Both the position numbers and the translations under genes were made by a program. The notes beneath the pieces were generated by a model that saw nothing but the letters and a program-made list of their open reading frames with translations, was not told the DNA's origin and searched no databases. From assembly GCF_010731675.1 (NCBI RefSeq), contig NZ_AP022584.1, forward strand, positions 4,216,001-4,280,000: 64,000 bases of DNA, read 5' to 3'. Origin of the DNA: Mycobacterium marseillense (lineage in GTDB: Bacteria; Actinomycetota; Actinomycetes; Mycobacteriales; Mycobacteriaceae). Of the stretch, positions 34,322 through 42,253 are shown piece after piece (position 1 is the stretch's first letter; each line of letters starts with the position of its first letter).

Positions 34322-34566
34322 GCCCCACCCGTGTTCAGGTGGTTCCCAACGGGCCGGTGCTGGTATCGGGCCCGGTGCGCATCGAGATGCCCGGCGGCGA
34401 GGTCGTCGAGTCCGACCGTTTCATGGTGGCCATCTGTACCTGCCGACGCAGCGGCAGGTACCCCTTGTGCGACACCAGCCACCGCAGATGCAAGCGCCTG
34501 AACAAGACGACCGCTACGGCAGCGGCTGCCGCAACGACGTCTGATCCCGCTTCCACGACGCCATAA
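34318..34566 (+). CDS. CDGSH iron-sulfur domain protein
   Basis: 82 residues; too short for many gene callers. The motif CTCRRSGRYPLCDTSH matches C-x-C-x2-S-x3-P-x-C-D-x3-H exactly: C40, C42, C51 and H55 bind one [2Fe-2S] cluster in the family. The N-terminal NGPVLVSGPVRIEMPGGEVV is the usual lead-in strand. CDGSH clusters can transfer electrons or clusters. The start overlaps the methyltransferase stop, and the last 53 bases overlap the 3' end of the opposite-strand di-iron oxidase gene. Confidence 0.92.
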   Translation: MSPTRVQVVPNGPVLVSGPVRIEMPGGEVVESDRFMVAICTCRRSGRYPLCDTSHRRCKRLNKTTATAAAAATTSDPASTTP

Positions 34567-35515
34567 TCGTTTCCGCCAAGCGGTTTTCGACCGCGGCGTG
34601 CGCGCGAATCCCGAAGATGACGTCCTGCTCGAGCTGTGGCTCCCTGGCGACAAGATCGCCGACCACGTCGCCGCGCACCACGTGTTCGTGAACCGCGTCG
34701 GCCTCCACGTGCTCGCTGTAGAACGTGACGCAGGCCGCCGGTGCCTGCAAACGCTCCAAGGCCCGCACCATCCGCTGGGATCCCGGCGGCGACGTAATCT
34801 CGGTCGACGCGAAATGCCCGATCGCCGCGCCGCGCAACGCGCGGTGCAGTCCGAACAGCGACATCAAATTGACCACCGCCAGCGATTCGGCGGAAACCGC
34901 GTCGACGTAACCCCAATACGTCGCGTCCAGCCCGGCCGCCGCCAGCAGATCGGCGAACAGCTGCTGATGCAGGCGCGGGCCCTGCCCGGCGCCGTACTCG
35001 TCGAACTCCACCGCCACGAAGGCCGCCTTGGCGGTGCCCATCAGGCGGGGGATGGCCCAGGCGTGCGGATCGCCCTCTTTGAGGTGATACAGCGAGCGGT
35101 GCACGAAGTATTCGCGCATCTGCTGCCACGTTCCGGTGTCACGCAGGTAATACGACGGGCCGGTGCCGTCGACGGGTTCGACTGAAATCGCCTCCATTTC
35201 GGCCGCCGCCGTCCGATCGGGCTCGATGGGCCCGACGTCGCGGCGCACCCCCGCCAAGAACACGCGCTCCAGTTCGGCGCGCAGCGTCAGCAGCGCCGGA
35301 TTCCACTCCCACGCGGGGTCGACGCCGGCGAAACCGCGGTAGTGCAGCTCGTAGCACACCGATAGCGCCAGCTGCAGATCCAGACCATAGGGGTCGGAAT
35401 CGCGTACGGATGCGCCGATGCGTGCGAACTGGTCGACCGACGGCGGGCCCGCCAGCGCGCAACGAACGGCTGTCGACAGGGGCCCGTGCGCCGCCGGCAG
35501 GACGGGTTCAGTCAT
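34514..35515 (-). CDS. Haem-oxygenase-like di-iron oxidase (iron-containing redox enzyme family)
   Basis: 333 residues from the ATG at 35515. The sequence matches the iron-containing redox enzyme (Haem_oxygenas_2) group: VAVEFDEYGAGQGPRLHQQLF, GHFASTE, and FYSEHVEADAVHEHVV. The putative ligands E147, E173, H183, E239, H269, D273 and H276 have the same spacing as the di-iron ligands I recall for the HDO domain of SznF, including the H-x3-D-x2-H helix. A di-iron oxygenase or desaturase activity is likely; the substrate is not known. It converges on the CDGSH gene with a 53-base overlap and has its own SigF-like promoter. Confidence 0.85.
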   Translation of the reverse strand: MTEPVLPAAHGPLSTAVRCALAGPPSVDQFARIGASVRDSDPYGLDLQLALSVCYELHYRGFAGVDPAWEWNPALLTLRAELERVFLAGVRRDVGPIEPDRTAAAEMEAISVEPVDGTGPSYYLRDTGTWQQMREYFVHRSLYHLKEGDPHAWAIPRLMGTAKAAFVAVEFDEYGAGQGPRLHQQLFADLLAAAGLDATYWGYVDAVSAESLAVVNLMSLFGLHRALRGAAIGHFASTEITSPPGSQRMVRALERLQAPAACVTFYSEHVEADAVHEHVVRGDVVGDLVAREPQLEQDVIFGIRAHAAVENRLAETIMASWKRDQTSLRQPLP

Positions 35516-35541
35516 GGTCGATGTGCGGGTCACGCCGGTGA

Positions 35542-35567
35542 CTACCCCTAACCGGGGCCCGGCAAAC
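35542..35567 (-). promoter_or_regulatory. SigF-like promoter for the di-iron oxidase
   Basis: On the minus strand GTTT (35567-35564), 16-base spacer, GGGTAG (35547-35542), 26 bases before the ATG. Only the last base departs from GGGTAY. It lies in the 78-base gap after the stressosome operon, so read-through from that operon is also possible. Confidence 0.6.
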
Positions 35568-35593
35568 GGTGCCACAACACTTTTCGATGCCCC

Positions 35594-37819
35594 CTAGCCG
35601 GATTCCGTGGGCAATTGGAAGGTGATGTCGGCGGTGGTGCCGGTGGCCGCGGTGTCGAGTTGCGTCGACTGGCTGAGCGCCCTGATCAGCGGCAAACCGC
35701 GCCCGCCGTTGACCGGGTTGGCGGCCGGCGCCTTCCACGAACCGTAATCGGTGATCCGGGTGCGCACTTCGCCGTCGCCAAGGCTGGCCTCGACCACCAT
35801 GGTGCCCGCGACGAAGCCCCGGTAGGCATGCTCGACGCAATTGGTGCAGGCCTCGTTGACGACCAGCACGATGTCGGCGGCCAGCTCATCTGTGATGTGG
35901 GCGGCGCGCAGCCAGTCCGCGAGGCGGTGTCTGATGCGAACCAATTGGTCTGCGGTGGCGTCACTTTCGATGCGCAGCGGCGTCTGGTGGTGGCGGTAGA
36001 TCACCATCGCCACATCGTCGTCATAACCACCTTCGGGCGCCAGTTCACGAAGCACCTCGTCGGCGACGACGTCCAGCGGCAATGGCATCGTCTGCGCCAG
36101 AACGTCTGCCGCGCGCTCGATTCCGTCGTCGATCGACTCGTGTTTGCGTTCCACCAGCCCATCGGTGAACAACATCAAAGTCGAGCCGGGCGGCAGCATC
36201 CGGGTGGCCTGGGGGCGCGGTTGGTCTCGGCGGACCGCCAGCGGTACCGAAGCGGCGTCGGTCAGCAGGGTCGTCGTCCCCGGCGCGGGCCCGGTGAGCA
36301 CGGCGGGCATGTGCCCGGCGTTGCTGTATTGCAGCACCCCGGTTTCGGTGTCCAGGATCGCGAGAAAGACGGTGGTGCAGTAGGCGTTCGGGATCAGCGA
36401 TGCCGCCGAGTCGAGTTGATCGAGCAGCACCGCGGGCTCGGCGCCGTTGATCAACAGCGCCCGCGCCGAACTGCGTAGCTGTCCCATGATGGCCGCGGCC
36501 GGCAGGCCGCGACCCACGCAGTCGCCGACGACGATGCCGATGCGGTGATCGCCGATCGGCAGCACGTCGTACCAGTCACCGCCGATCTCCAACGGCGGCA
36601 CCGCGGGTTCGTAGCGCACCGTGAAACCCGACGGGGGTTCCACCGGCGGGAGCATGGCGCGCTGCAACGTCAGCGACGTCTCGCGGGCGCTCTCGAACTG
36701 ACGGACGTGCTGCATGGCCAGGCTGAGATGGCTGATCAGCACGGTGACCAGCAGGCGGTCTTCGCCGCTGACCCAGCGAGGTGTGCGCAGCTCCAGCCAC
36801 AGCGCCAGGTCCCCGGTGCCGGAGAGCACCGCGACCAATCCCTGCGCCTTACCGGGATGATCGGGCGCCTCAACGGTTTTCGCCGTCAGCGGCAGCTGCT
36901 GACGCGCGTCGGTGAACGTGTGACGCAACCATGGATCCAGCTTGCGCCACGACGTTTCCGAGGGTTCGCCCGCGGCGTGGACCGTGGGGTCTCCCTCGCC
37001 GCCGGGCCACAAGACCGCGACCACGCGTTGCACATCGATTGCCGCGCGGCACTCGTCGAGCGTGATCGACAGCAACTCGTCCACGCTCTTGGCCACCGCC
37101 ACGGCCGTGGCCAGGCGCAGCACCGCGCTCTCCCGCGCCGCGAAGGCGCGTTCCGCGGTGATATCTCGCACGGTCCCGACGTAGGCGTCGCGGTCGCTGC
37201 CGGATTCCTTGACCGCGTTGATGCTCACCTTCACCCAGGCCAGATGCCCGTCACCGTGGCGTATCGGCGTTTCGTAGTCGGCCCTGCCATGGTTCATCAC
37301 CAGGCCTATTTGTTCGGCCGCCGTCTTGGTGTCGACCAGCCACGGGTGCGGCCACCGATACGGCAAACCCTCGGTGGGAAAGCCGATGATGTCGATGAAG
37401 GCGCTGTTCATTTCGATCACCGAGCCCTCGTGGTCGGCGACGAAGAATCCCTCCTGCAGCGAATTCACCAGCGCGTTGCGGAATTTGTCGCGGTCGGCCA
37501 GCCCCTCGGCGCGGGCCCGCTGTTCCGCGTAGCGCTTGTTGCCGTCGATGAACCCGCGCATGGCCACGTCGAGCGGAACCAGCAGCTGCAGCAGGAATTC
37601 CAGCGCGATCGGCCCATCGATGCGCACGTCCTTCGCGATCTCGAAAACCAGCCGGACGTGGTTCTCGACGATTTCGAGCAGGCTGACTTGATTCTGTAGG
37701 GCGGTGCGGCCCAGCTCGTATCCGATCGCCAGGCTGGCCTCGTCGCGAGCGTCCAGATAGGTCCGCAACGCGGTGGCGTACTGCGCGTGAAAGCCGTCCG
37801 TGGAGATGTCGTCGCTCAC
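35594..37819 (-). CDS. rsbU: RsbU-like phosphatase with PAS, GAF, PP2C and HATPase domains
   Basis: 741 residues. The first 95 residues look like the RsbT-binding four-helix domain of Bacillus RsbU (LRTYLDARDEASLAIGYELGR, VSLLEIVENHVRLVFEI). Then come a PAS domain (about 115-230; SLQEGFFVADHEGSVIEMN), a GAF-like region (about 235-370), an SpoIIE/PP2C phosphatase (about 400-600; IGGDWYDVLPIGDHRIGIVVGD, YSNAGHMPAVL, MLFTDGLVE, YDDDVAMVIYR), and a C-terminal GHKL kinase domain (NEACTNCVEHAYRG, GRGLPLIRAL). It therefore joins phosphatase and anti-sigma-kinase parts, as Rv1364c does. Last gene of the stressosome operon, overlapping rsbX by 4 bases. Confidence 0.9.
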   Translation of the reverse strand: MSDDISTDGFHAQYATALRTYLDARDEASLAIGYELGRTALQNQVSLLEIVENHVRLVFEIAKDVRIDGPIALEFLLQLLVPLDVAMRGFIDGNKRYAEQRARAEGLADRDKFRNALVNSLQEGFFVADHEGSVIEMNSAFIDIIGFPTEGLPYRWPHPWLVDTKTAAEQIGLVMNHGRADYETPIRHGDGHLAWVKVSINAVKESGSDRDAYVGTVRDITAERAFAARESAVLRLATAVAVAKSVDELLSITLDECRAAIDVQRVVAVLWPGGEGDPTVHAAGEPSETSWRKLDPWLRHTFTDARQQLPLTAKTVEAPDHPGKAQGLVAVLSGTGDLALWLELRTPRWVSGEDRLLVTVLISHLSLAMQHVRQFESARETSLTLQRAMLPPVEPPSGFTVRYEPAVPPLEIGGDWYDVLPIGDHRIGIVVGDCVGRGLPAAAIMGQLRSSARALLINGAEPAVLLDQLDSAASLIPNAYCTTVFLAILDTETGVLQYSNAGHMPAVLTGPAPGTTTLLTDAASVPLAVRRDQPRPQATRMLPPGSTLMLFTDGLVERKHESIDDGIERAADVLAQTMPLPLDVVADEVLRELAPEGGYDDDVAMVIYRHHQTPLRIESDATADQLVRIRHRLADWLRAAHITDELAADIVLVVNEACTNCVEHAYRGFVAGTMVVEASLGDGEVRTRITDYGSWKAPAANPVNGGRGLPLIRALSQSTQLDTAATGTTADITFQLPTESG

Positions 37820-38442
37820 GTCGAGGCCCCCCTGTGCCGCGCCGTCAGCACCATCGCATCGTCGGTTTCCTTAGCGTCCTTCCCGAGGAGTTCTTCAGCG
37901 ATGGCCACGGCGGCGGCCGAGAAGTCGATGTGGTCCAAGTAGTCTTCGGCGATTCCGTCGGTCCGCATCACGAGCAGGTCTCCGGGACGAATCGAAACCA
38001 CCTGTGCGGGCCTGATTTCCGGGATGCGGTAGCCGACGATGCCCGAGGTGATGCGTGCACTGGATCGGACGTGGACACCGGTCGGTGCCTTGGCCACCAG
38101 ATCCGCGGACACGTTGCCAACACCGGCCCACGTCAGCACATTGGTGCCAAAGTCGACCCGCGCCAACGTCATTGCGACCCCCCTGGTGCCGGCTAACACC
38201 CGGTGGCAGAGCTGAATCAAAACTTCTATCCGCTCGGAACTGGCGCGGTCGACCGTATCGATAGCACGCAGCGCGGCTTCGGCGGCAGCAGGCCCATGGC
38301 CGAGGCCGTCCACCACGCCGAAAAGCGCTGCCTCACCGTCGATGTCGACCGCGATACCGCGATCACCGGAGGTGTACTCGCTGGGCAGAGGGCGACCCGC
38401 CCTCGCCCACTCGATGGGTCCGAAACGGCCGTTTTCATGCAC
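37816..38442 (-). CDS. rsbX: RsbX-like PP2C serine/threonine phosphatase
   Basis: 208 residues. A minimal SpoIIE/PP2C phosphatase: FGVVDGLGHGPAAAEAAL carries the metal-binding Asp, NVLTWAGVGNVSADL follows, and GDLLVMRTDGIAEDY and KETDDAMVLTARH hold the later Asp ligands. In Bacillus RsbX dephosphorylates RsbR and RsbS to reset the stressosome, and the gene position right after rsbT supports that role. It overlaps rsbT by 8 bases. Confidence 0.87.
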   Translation of the reverse strand: MHENGRFGPIEWARAGRPLPSEYTSGDRGIAVDIDGEAALFGVVDGLGHGPAAAEAALRAIDTVDRASSERIEVLIQLCHRVLAGTRGVAMTLARVDFGTNVLTWAGVGNVSADLVAKAPTGVHVRSSARITSGIVGYRIPEIRPAQVVSIRPGDLLVMRTDGIAEDYLDHIDFSAAAVAIAEELLGKDAKETDDAMVLTARHRGAST

Positions 38443-38848
38443 GAGGAGGGACCCATTTCCACATCTCGATAACGGTGCCCTGGCCGACCGTGGACTCGAC
38501 GACCAACCGGTCCATCAGGCGGCGCGCGCCCGGCAACCCCATTCCCAGTCCGCGGCCGGTCGAATAGCCGTCTTCCATCGCGCGTTCGATGTCGGCGATC
38601 CCGGGCCCTTGATCCTCGGCGCGCACCACCAGGGCCTTGCGGCCGTCCCGGTCGGCCACCCCGACCCGGACGGAGCCGCGGCCCGCGTAGCTGGTGATGT
38701 TGCGCGCGATTTCGGAGATCGCGGTGGCGATCATCGTGACGTCGGTCAGCGAGAATCCCAGATCGAGGGCGAGCTGGTGTCCCGCCTTGCGGGCTTCGAC
38801 GATGTCGTCGGGATTGTCGATGGCGACGACGATATCAGCCGCCACCAT
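38435..38848 (-). CDS. rsbT: RsbT-like switch kinase
   Basis: 137 residues. A GHKL ATPase with N-box SEIARNITSYAGRGSVRVG, G1 box VRAEDQGPGIADIERAM, and a G2 loop STGRGLGMGLPGARRLMD. In stressosomes RsbT phosphorylates RsbS and RsbR, is released on stress and then binds and activates RsbU. The RsbT-binding-type domain on the phosphatase at the end of this operon fits. It overlaps rsbS by 14 bases. Confidence 0.93.
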   Translation of the reverse strand: MVAADIVVAIDNPDDIVEARKAGHQLALDLGFSLTDVTMIATAISEIARNITSYAGRGSVRVGVADRDGRKALVVRAEDQGPGIADIERAMEDGYSTGRGLGMGLPGARRLMDRLVVESTVGQGTVIEMWKWVPPRA

Positions 38849-39224
38849 CGCGCCCGATCGTCGGTTTCCGTTGCGCCAGTTGGCGATTCAGAAGAGATAA
38901 GCCCTCTTCCAGGTCCAGCGCGGTGTTCATGTCGTCGAATGCCAGGCCGAGCTGGACCATCGCGAACGCCACTTCCGGCTGCAGGCCGACGATCACCGTG
39001 TCCGCGCCGCGCAGCCGGGTCATGTGCGCGATCGTGCGCAGCGACCGGGCCGCGAAGGAATCCATGACGTCGATGGCCGTGACGTCGACGATGATGCCCT
39101 GCGCGCGGAACCGGCTGACACGTTCCATGAGGTCATAACGCAGCCGTTCGGCGTCGGAGTCTGACAGCGCGGCCTGCACCGACGCGATGAGGATCGAACC
39201 CTGTTTCAGGATCGGTACTGGCAT
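38835..39224 (-). CDS. rsbS: RsbS-like STAS protein
   Basis: 129 residues, a single STAS domain and the scaffold partner of RsbR. The phosphorylatable serine is S56 in IDVMDSFAARSLRTIA, equivalent to Ser59 of Bacillus RsbS. The start (VPILKQGSILIASVQ) is typical of the family. It begins 22 bases after the rsbR stop, and overlaps rsbT. Confidence 0.93.
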   Translation of the reverse strand: MPVPILKQGSILIASVQAALSDSDAERLRYDLMERVSRFRAQGIIVDVTAIDVMDSFAARSLRTIAHMTRLRGADTVIVGLQPEVAFAMVQLGLAFDDMNTALDLEEGLSLLNRQLAQRKPTIGRDGGG

Positions 39225-39246
39225 GCGGCGCTCGCGTTCCTAACTG

Positions 39247-40149
39247 TCAACCGGTCTGCTCGCCGGTACGAGTCACCTCGTAGCCCAGCAGTCGCTCGGC
39301 TTCCTCGATACCGCCCTGCAGGTCACCGACCGCGTTCATCTTCGACAGGTCCAGGCCGATCGTCACCAGCGTCAGCGCAATCTCGGAGGACAGGCCGGTG
39401 ATGATCACGCTGGCGCCCATCAGCCCCGACGCGTCGACGGTCTGCACCAGGTGGTTGGCCACCGTCGAGTCGATGGTCGGCACACCCGTGATGTCGATGA
39501 CCACCACCTTCGCGCGGTTGGCGCGGATGGCGCGCAGCAGCTGTTCGGTGACCTGGCGGGCGCGCTGGCTGTCCAACACTCCGATGATCGGCAGGATCAG
39601 CAACTGCTCACGCACCTGCAGCACCGGCGTCGAGAGCTCCCGGATCGCCTCCTGCTGCTGGCGGATGATGCGCTCACGTTCCTGCACGAAGCTGACCGCC
39701 ACGGTGTTGGCGATCCGGTTGGCGGCGGGCTCGTAGGCGTCCAGCACCCGGTTGAGCATCTCGAATTCGGTCTGGTACTTCTCGAACAGCGAGCGCGCCA
39801 GCACGTCGCGCAACAGCAGCACGATGCCGACGACCTCGTCGGTTTCCACGCCACGCGGGATGATGCGTTCGGACAGGTCGCGGGCGTAGGCCTGCAGCGC
39901 CTCGACGCTACCGGTCTCGAGCACCTCGACGTAGTTGTCGTAGACGGCCGTCGCTTCGGAAAAGAGCTCCTCGGGCGTCATCGCGGTGAGCAACTCTGCC
40001 TCGGTGATGCGGCGGGCCCATTCCTCCCGCAAAACGGTCCGATTCTGCCGTAGATGCTGAACGAGCTGGGGCAACAACCCCTCGCTGGAAATGCCGACGA
40101 CTTGCGCTGTGGTGCCGGTACTGTTGAAATCCGACGGCGAATCCGACAT
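39247..40149 (-). CDS. rsbR: RsbR-like stressosome sensor protein
   Basis: 300 residues from the ATG at 40149, with GGGAGG just upstream; a GTG at 40173 is less likely. The N-terminal half is an all-helical, non-haem-globin-like sensor domain (REEWARRITEAELLTAMTPEEL, then PRGVETDEVVGIVLLLRDVLARSLF). A linker (QQQEAIRELSTPVLQV) leads to a C-terminal STAS domain with VVIDITGVPTIDSTVANHLV. In Bacillus RsbRA two Thr residues are phosphorylated; the matching places here are the T of LSTPVL and the S of IDSTVA. First gene of the stressosome operon, divergent from rsfB. Confidence 0.92.
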   Translation of the reverse strand: MSDSPSDFNSTGTTAQVVGISSEGLLPQLVQHLRQNRTVLREEWARRITEAELLTAMTPEELFSEATAVYDNYVEVLETGSVEALQAYARDLSERIIPRGVETDEVVGIVLLLRDVLARSLFEKYQTEFEMLNRVLDAYEPAANRIANTVAVSFVQERERIIRQQQEAIRELSTPVLQVREQLLILPIIGVLDSQRARQVTEQLLRAIRANRAKVVVIDITGVPTIDSTVANHLVQTVDASGLMGASVIITGLSSEIALTLVTIGLDLSKMNAVGDLQGGIEEAERLLGYEVTRTGEQTG

Positions 40150-40319
40150 CTGGCCTCCCGAGTGCCCCGTCACGCCCTGCGATCTGGCAGTTCCTGTTGC
40201 GAGACTAGCCTGGGTTGTCGCGGGGCACGGGTAGAGGGCATATTCTTCTCGCAGTTCGTAACGCAGGCTAGGGTTGAACCACGCTTAAGGCACCCAAGGC
40301 CCAGGACAAAGGATTGCCA

Positions 40320-40688
40320 TTGTCAGCTCCTGATTCGATTACCACGTTGGTTGAAGACCACGACGGCGTTTCTGTGGTCAGTGTCAGCGGCGAAATCGAT
40401 TTGGTCACGGCTCCTGCCCTGGAACAGGCCATCGGCGCGGTCGTTGCGGAGAGTCCCACGGCACTGGTCATCGATCTCTCAGCGGTGGAATTCCTCGGCT
40501 CGGTCGGGCTGAAGATCCTGGCCGCGACGTACGAGAAGCTGGGCAAGGACACCGGGTTCGGTGTGGTCGCGCGCGGCCCGGCCACCCGACGGCCGATTCA
40601 CCTGACCGGTCTGGACAAGACCTTCCCGCTGTACCCGACGCTTGACGACGCGCTGACCGCGGTGCGGGACGGCAAACTCAACGGCTAG
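40320..40688 (+). CDS. rsfB: Anti-anti-sigma factor RsfB
   Basis: 122 residues from the TTG at 40320 (AAAGGA 6 bases upstream), the same length as Rv3687c. RsfB is a STAS-domain antagonist that frees SigF from its anti-sigma factor UsfX (RsbW). The switch serine lies in LSAVEFLGSVGLKILA. The TTG at 40314 would add two residues. It is divergent from rsbR with a 170-base shared upstream region, placing a SigF regulator back to back with a stressosome that could control it. Confidence 0.94.
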   Translation: MSAPDSITTLVEDHDGVSVVSVSGEIDLVTAPALEQAIGAVVAESPTALVIDLSAVEFLGSVGLKILAATYEKLGKDTGFGVVARGPATRRPIHLTGLDKTFPLYPTLDDALTAVRDGKLNG

Positions 40689-40708
40689 TAACCGGGCCTC
40701 CGCCAGCC

Positions 40709-41208
40709 ATGGGTGTCGATCATCCGGAAGACGACCAGCGATGGGACCGCAGCCAGCGCGGTGAAACCGAAATCGAACGCCTGGACCGCAATTGGAACAG
40801 CCTGTTGCAGGAGCTGCGCGTGGTGCAGACCGGCGTCCAGCTGCTCACCGGGTTCTTGTTGACACTGCCGTTCCAGCAGCGCTTCGACGTTCTCAGCGGA
40901 CCGATGCGGATCGTGTATCTGGCGACGGTGGGTTGTTCGGTGGGCGCAACGGTGCTGCTGATCGCCCGGTCGCCATTCACAGGCTGCTGTTCAGGCGGCA
41001 CCGCCTCCAGGCGCTCGTATCGGCCGCGCACCGGTGTGCCTACGCCGGGCTGACGTTGCTGGGAGCGGCGCTGACCGGGGTGACGGTCATCATCTTTGTC
41101 GCGGTGGCCGGGGCTACGGCGGGGTTCATCGCCGGAGCGTGCGCAGTGGTGCTGTTTGCGATCTTCTGGTGGGCGTTACCCCTGTCGCTGCGCACGCACG
41201 GAATGTAG
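40709..41208 (+). pseudogene. DUF6328 membrane protein, disrupted by a frameshift
   Basis: The first frame (40709 on) reads a normal DUF6328 start: WNSLLQELRVVQTGVQLLTG, FLLTLPFQQRF, then VGATVLLIA. After the CCC at 40965-40967 it becomes nonsense and stops at 41053. The second frame resumes the family: AIHRLLFRRHRLQALVSAAHR, then two helices and WALPLSLRTHGM, ending at 41208. Adding one C to the CCC run restores a single frame of about 166 residues with IAPVAIHR at the join. Either a recent mutation or a sequencing error in a short C run. Confidence 0.85.
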
Positions 41209-41904
41209 TCAGCCGCCGGGCACCCATTCCGCGATTCGGGTGGTGTCCAGATGATCGAGCAGGTCTTGCGGGTCGGCGAAGATCGGGGCGGCCCCGGCCT
41301 CCTGCAACTCCGCGCGGGCGATGCCGCCGCTGAGCAGTCCGATGCACGGCACGTGCGCGCCCGCCGCGGCGTGCGCGTCCCACACGGCATCCCCGACGAA
41401 CACGGCGTGCCCGGCGTCCACCCGGGCCCGGTCCAGCGCCACCTGCACGATGCCCGGTTCGGGTTTGGCGGTGTCGACGTCACGGGATGACGTGGTTTCG
41501 GAGATGACGTCGTCGCAATCGAGCACCTTTCGCAAGATCTCCAACTCGTCCTCGGGCGCCGAGCTGGCGAGCACGACCTGCAGTCCCAGGTCCGCGACGC
41601 GGCGCAGCAATGCGCGGGCCCCGGGCAACGGCTCCAGTAGCGCGGTGATCTCCCGGTAGTACTGGCTGTGCTTGTCGCTGAGGCGCTCCTGCACGTCGTC
41701 GGGGGCGTCGTCGGACAGCGCCCGCACCAGCCTCGAGCCGTCCATGCCGATGCAGCGGTGGATCTGCCACGACGCCACCACGATGCCTTCGGCGTCGAAC
41801 GCGCGCCGCCACGCGTGGACATGCAGGTAGTTGGAATCCACCAGGGTGCCGTCGACGTCGAAGAGGACGGCGGGTGCGCCGCCCGCACCCGATCGCAACG
41901 TCAT
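41209..41904 (-). CDS. HAD-family phosphatase (beta-phosphoglucomutase-like)
   Basis: 231 residues. HAD motif I is VLFDVDGTLVDSN with both Asp residues, motif II VVLASSAPEDEL, motif III Lys in TAKPEPGIVQVAL, and motif IV VFVGDAVWDAHAA. The helical cap after motif I makes it subfamily IA. Substrate unknown. It begins nearly at the predicted transcription start of a SigF-like promoter and ends directly against the frameshifted DUF6328 gene. Confidence 0.9.
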   Translation of the reverse strand: MTLRSGAGGAPAVLFDVDGTLVDSNYLHVHAWRRAFDAEGIVVASWQIHRCIGMDGSRLVRALSDDAPDDVQERLSDKHSQYYREITALLEPLPGARALLRRVADLGLQVVLASSAPEDELEILRKVLDCDDVISETTSSRDVDTAKPEPGIVQVALDRARVDAGHAVFVGDAVWDAHAAAGAHVPCIGLLSGGIARAELQEAGAAPIFADPQDLLDHLDTTRIAEWVPGG

Positions 41905-41913
41905 GTGGCGGGC

Positions 41914-41940
41914 ATACCCACGCCGGGGCGGGCTGACACC
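41914..41940 (-). promoter_or_regulatory. SigF-like promoter for the HAD phosphatase
   Basis: On the minus strand GGTGT (41940-41936), 16-base spacer, GGGTAT (41919-41914). The -10 is a perfect match to the mycobacterial SigF element; the -35 has one change from GGTTT. The ATG is 10 bases after the -10, so the message would be leaderless or nearly so. Confidence 0.55.
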
Positions 41941-42162
41941 AGCCGCTGGTGCGGCGTCGTGGTGGCCCGCGCACCGGCGTCGACGTCGATGCCGGTCCTG
42001 CGCGCGAATAACGTTGGCACCCAGCGGCTCTCACGAACGGGCGCTTAGGGTCGGCCCGCGGGCCGCCCGGTCGGTGGCACCGGGCCGGCGGGGGAGACCT
42101 CCTGGCGCGTAACTGGCGCGGAAGGGGATGCGGGCCGCGGCCGAAATTTCTTTTCCCAGAGT

Positions 42163-42189
42163 GGTGTAGGGCGTGCGCGAACGGGGTAC
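42163..42189 (+). promoter_or_regulatory. SigF-like promoter for the DUF4193 gene
   Basis: GGTGT (42163-42167), 16-base spacer, GGGTAC (42184-42189), with the same -35 variant as the divergent HAD promoter. The ATG lies 64 bases downstream. Confidence 0.55.
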
Positions 42190-42253
42190 TGCCTGCGCCA
42201 CGGGTGAGTACAGGAAAGTGCGTCAGCCCGTTTGAGAGCAGGGAGGAACTCCG

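Larger units (their letters stand above)
41905..42253. other. Intergenic region with two divergent SigF-like promoters
   Basis: This 349-base gap between the HAD and DUF4193 genes has no credible gene. It contains a SigF-like promoter at each end, listed separately, and a GGGAGGAA ribosome site before the DUF4193 ATG. The middle is GC-rich with no further structure that I can support. Confidence 0.6.
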
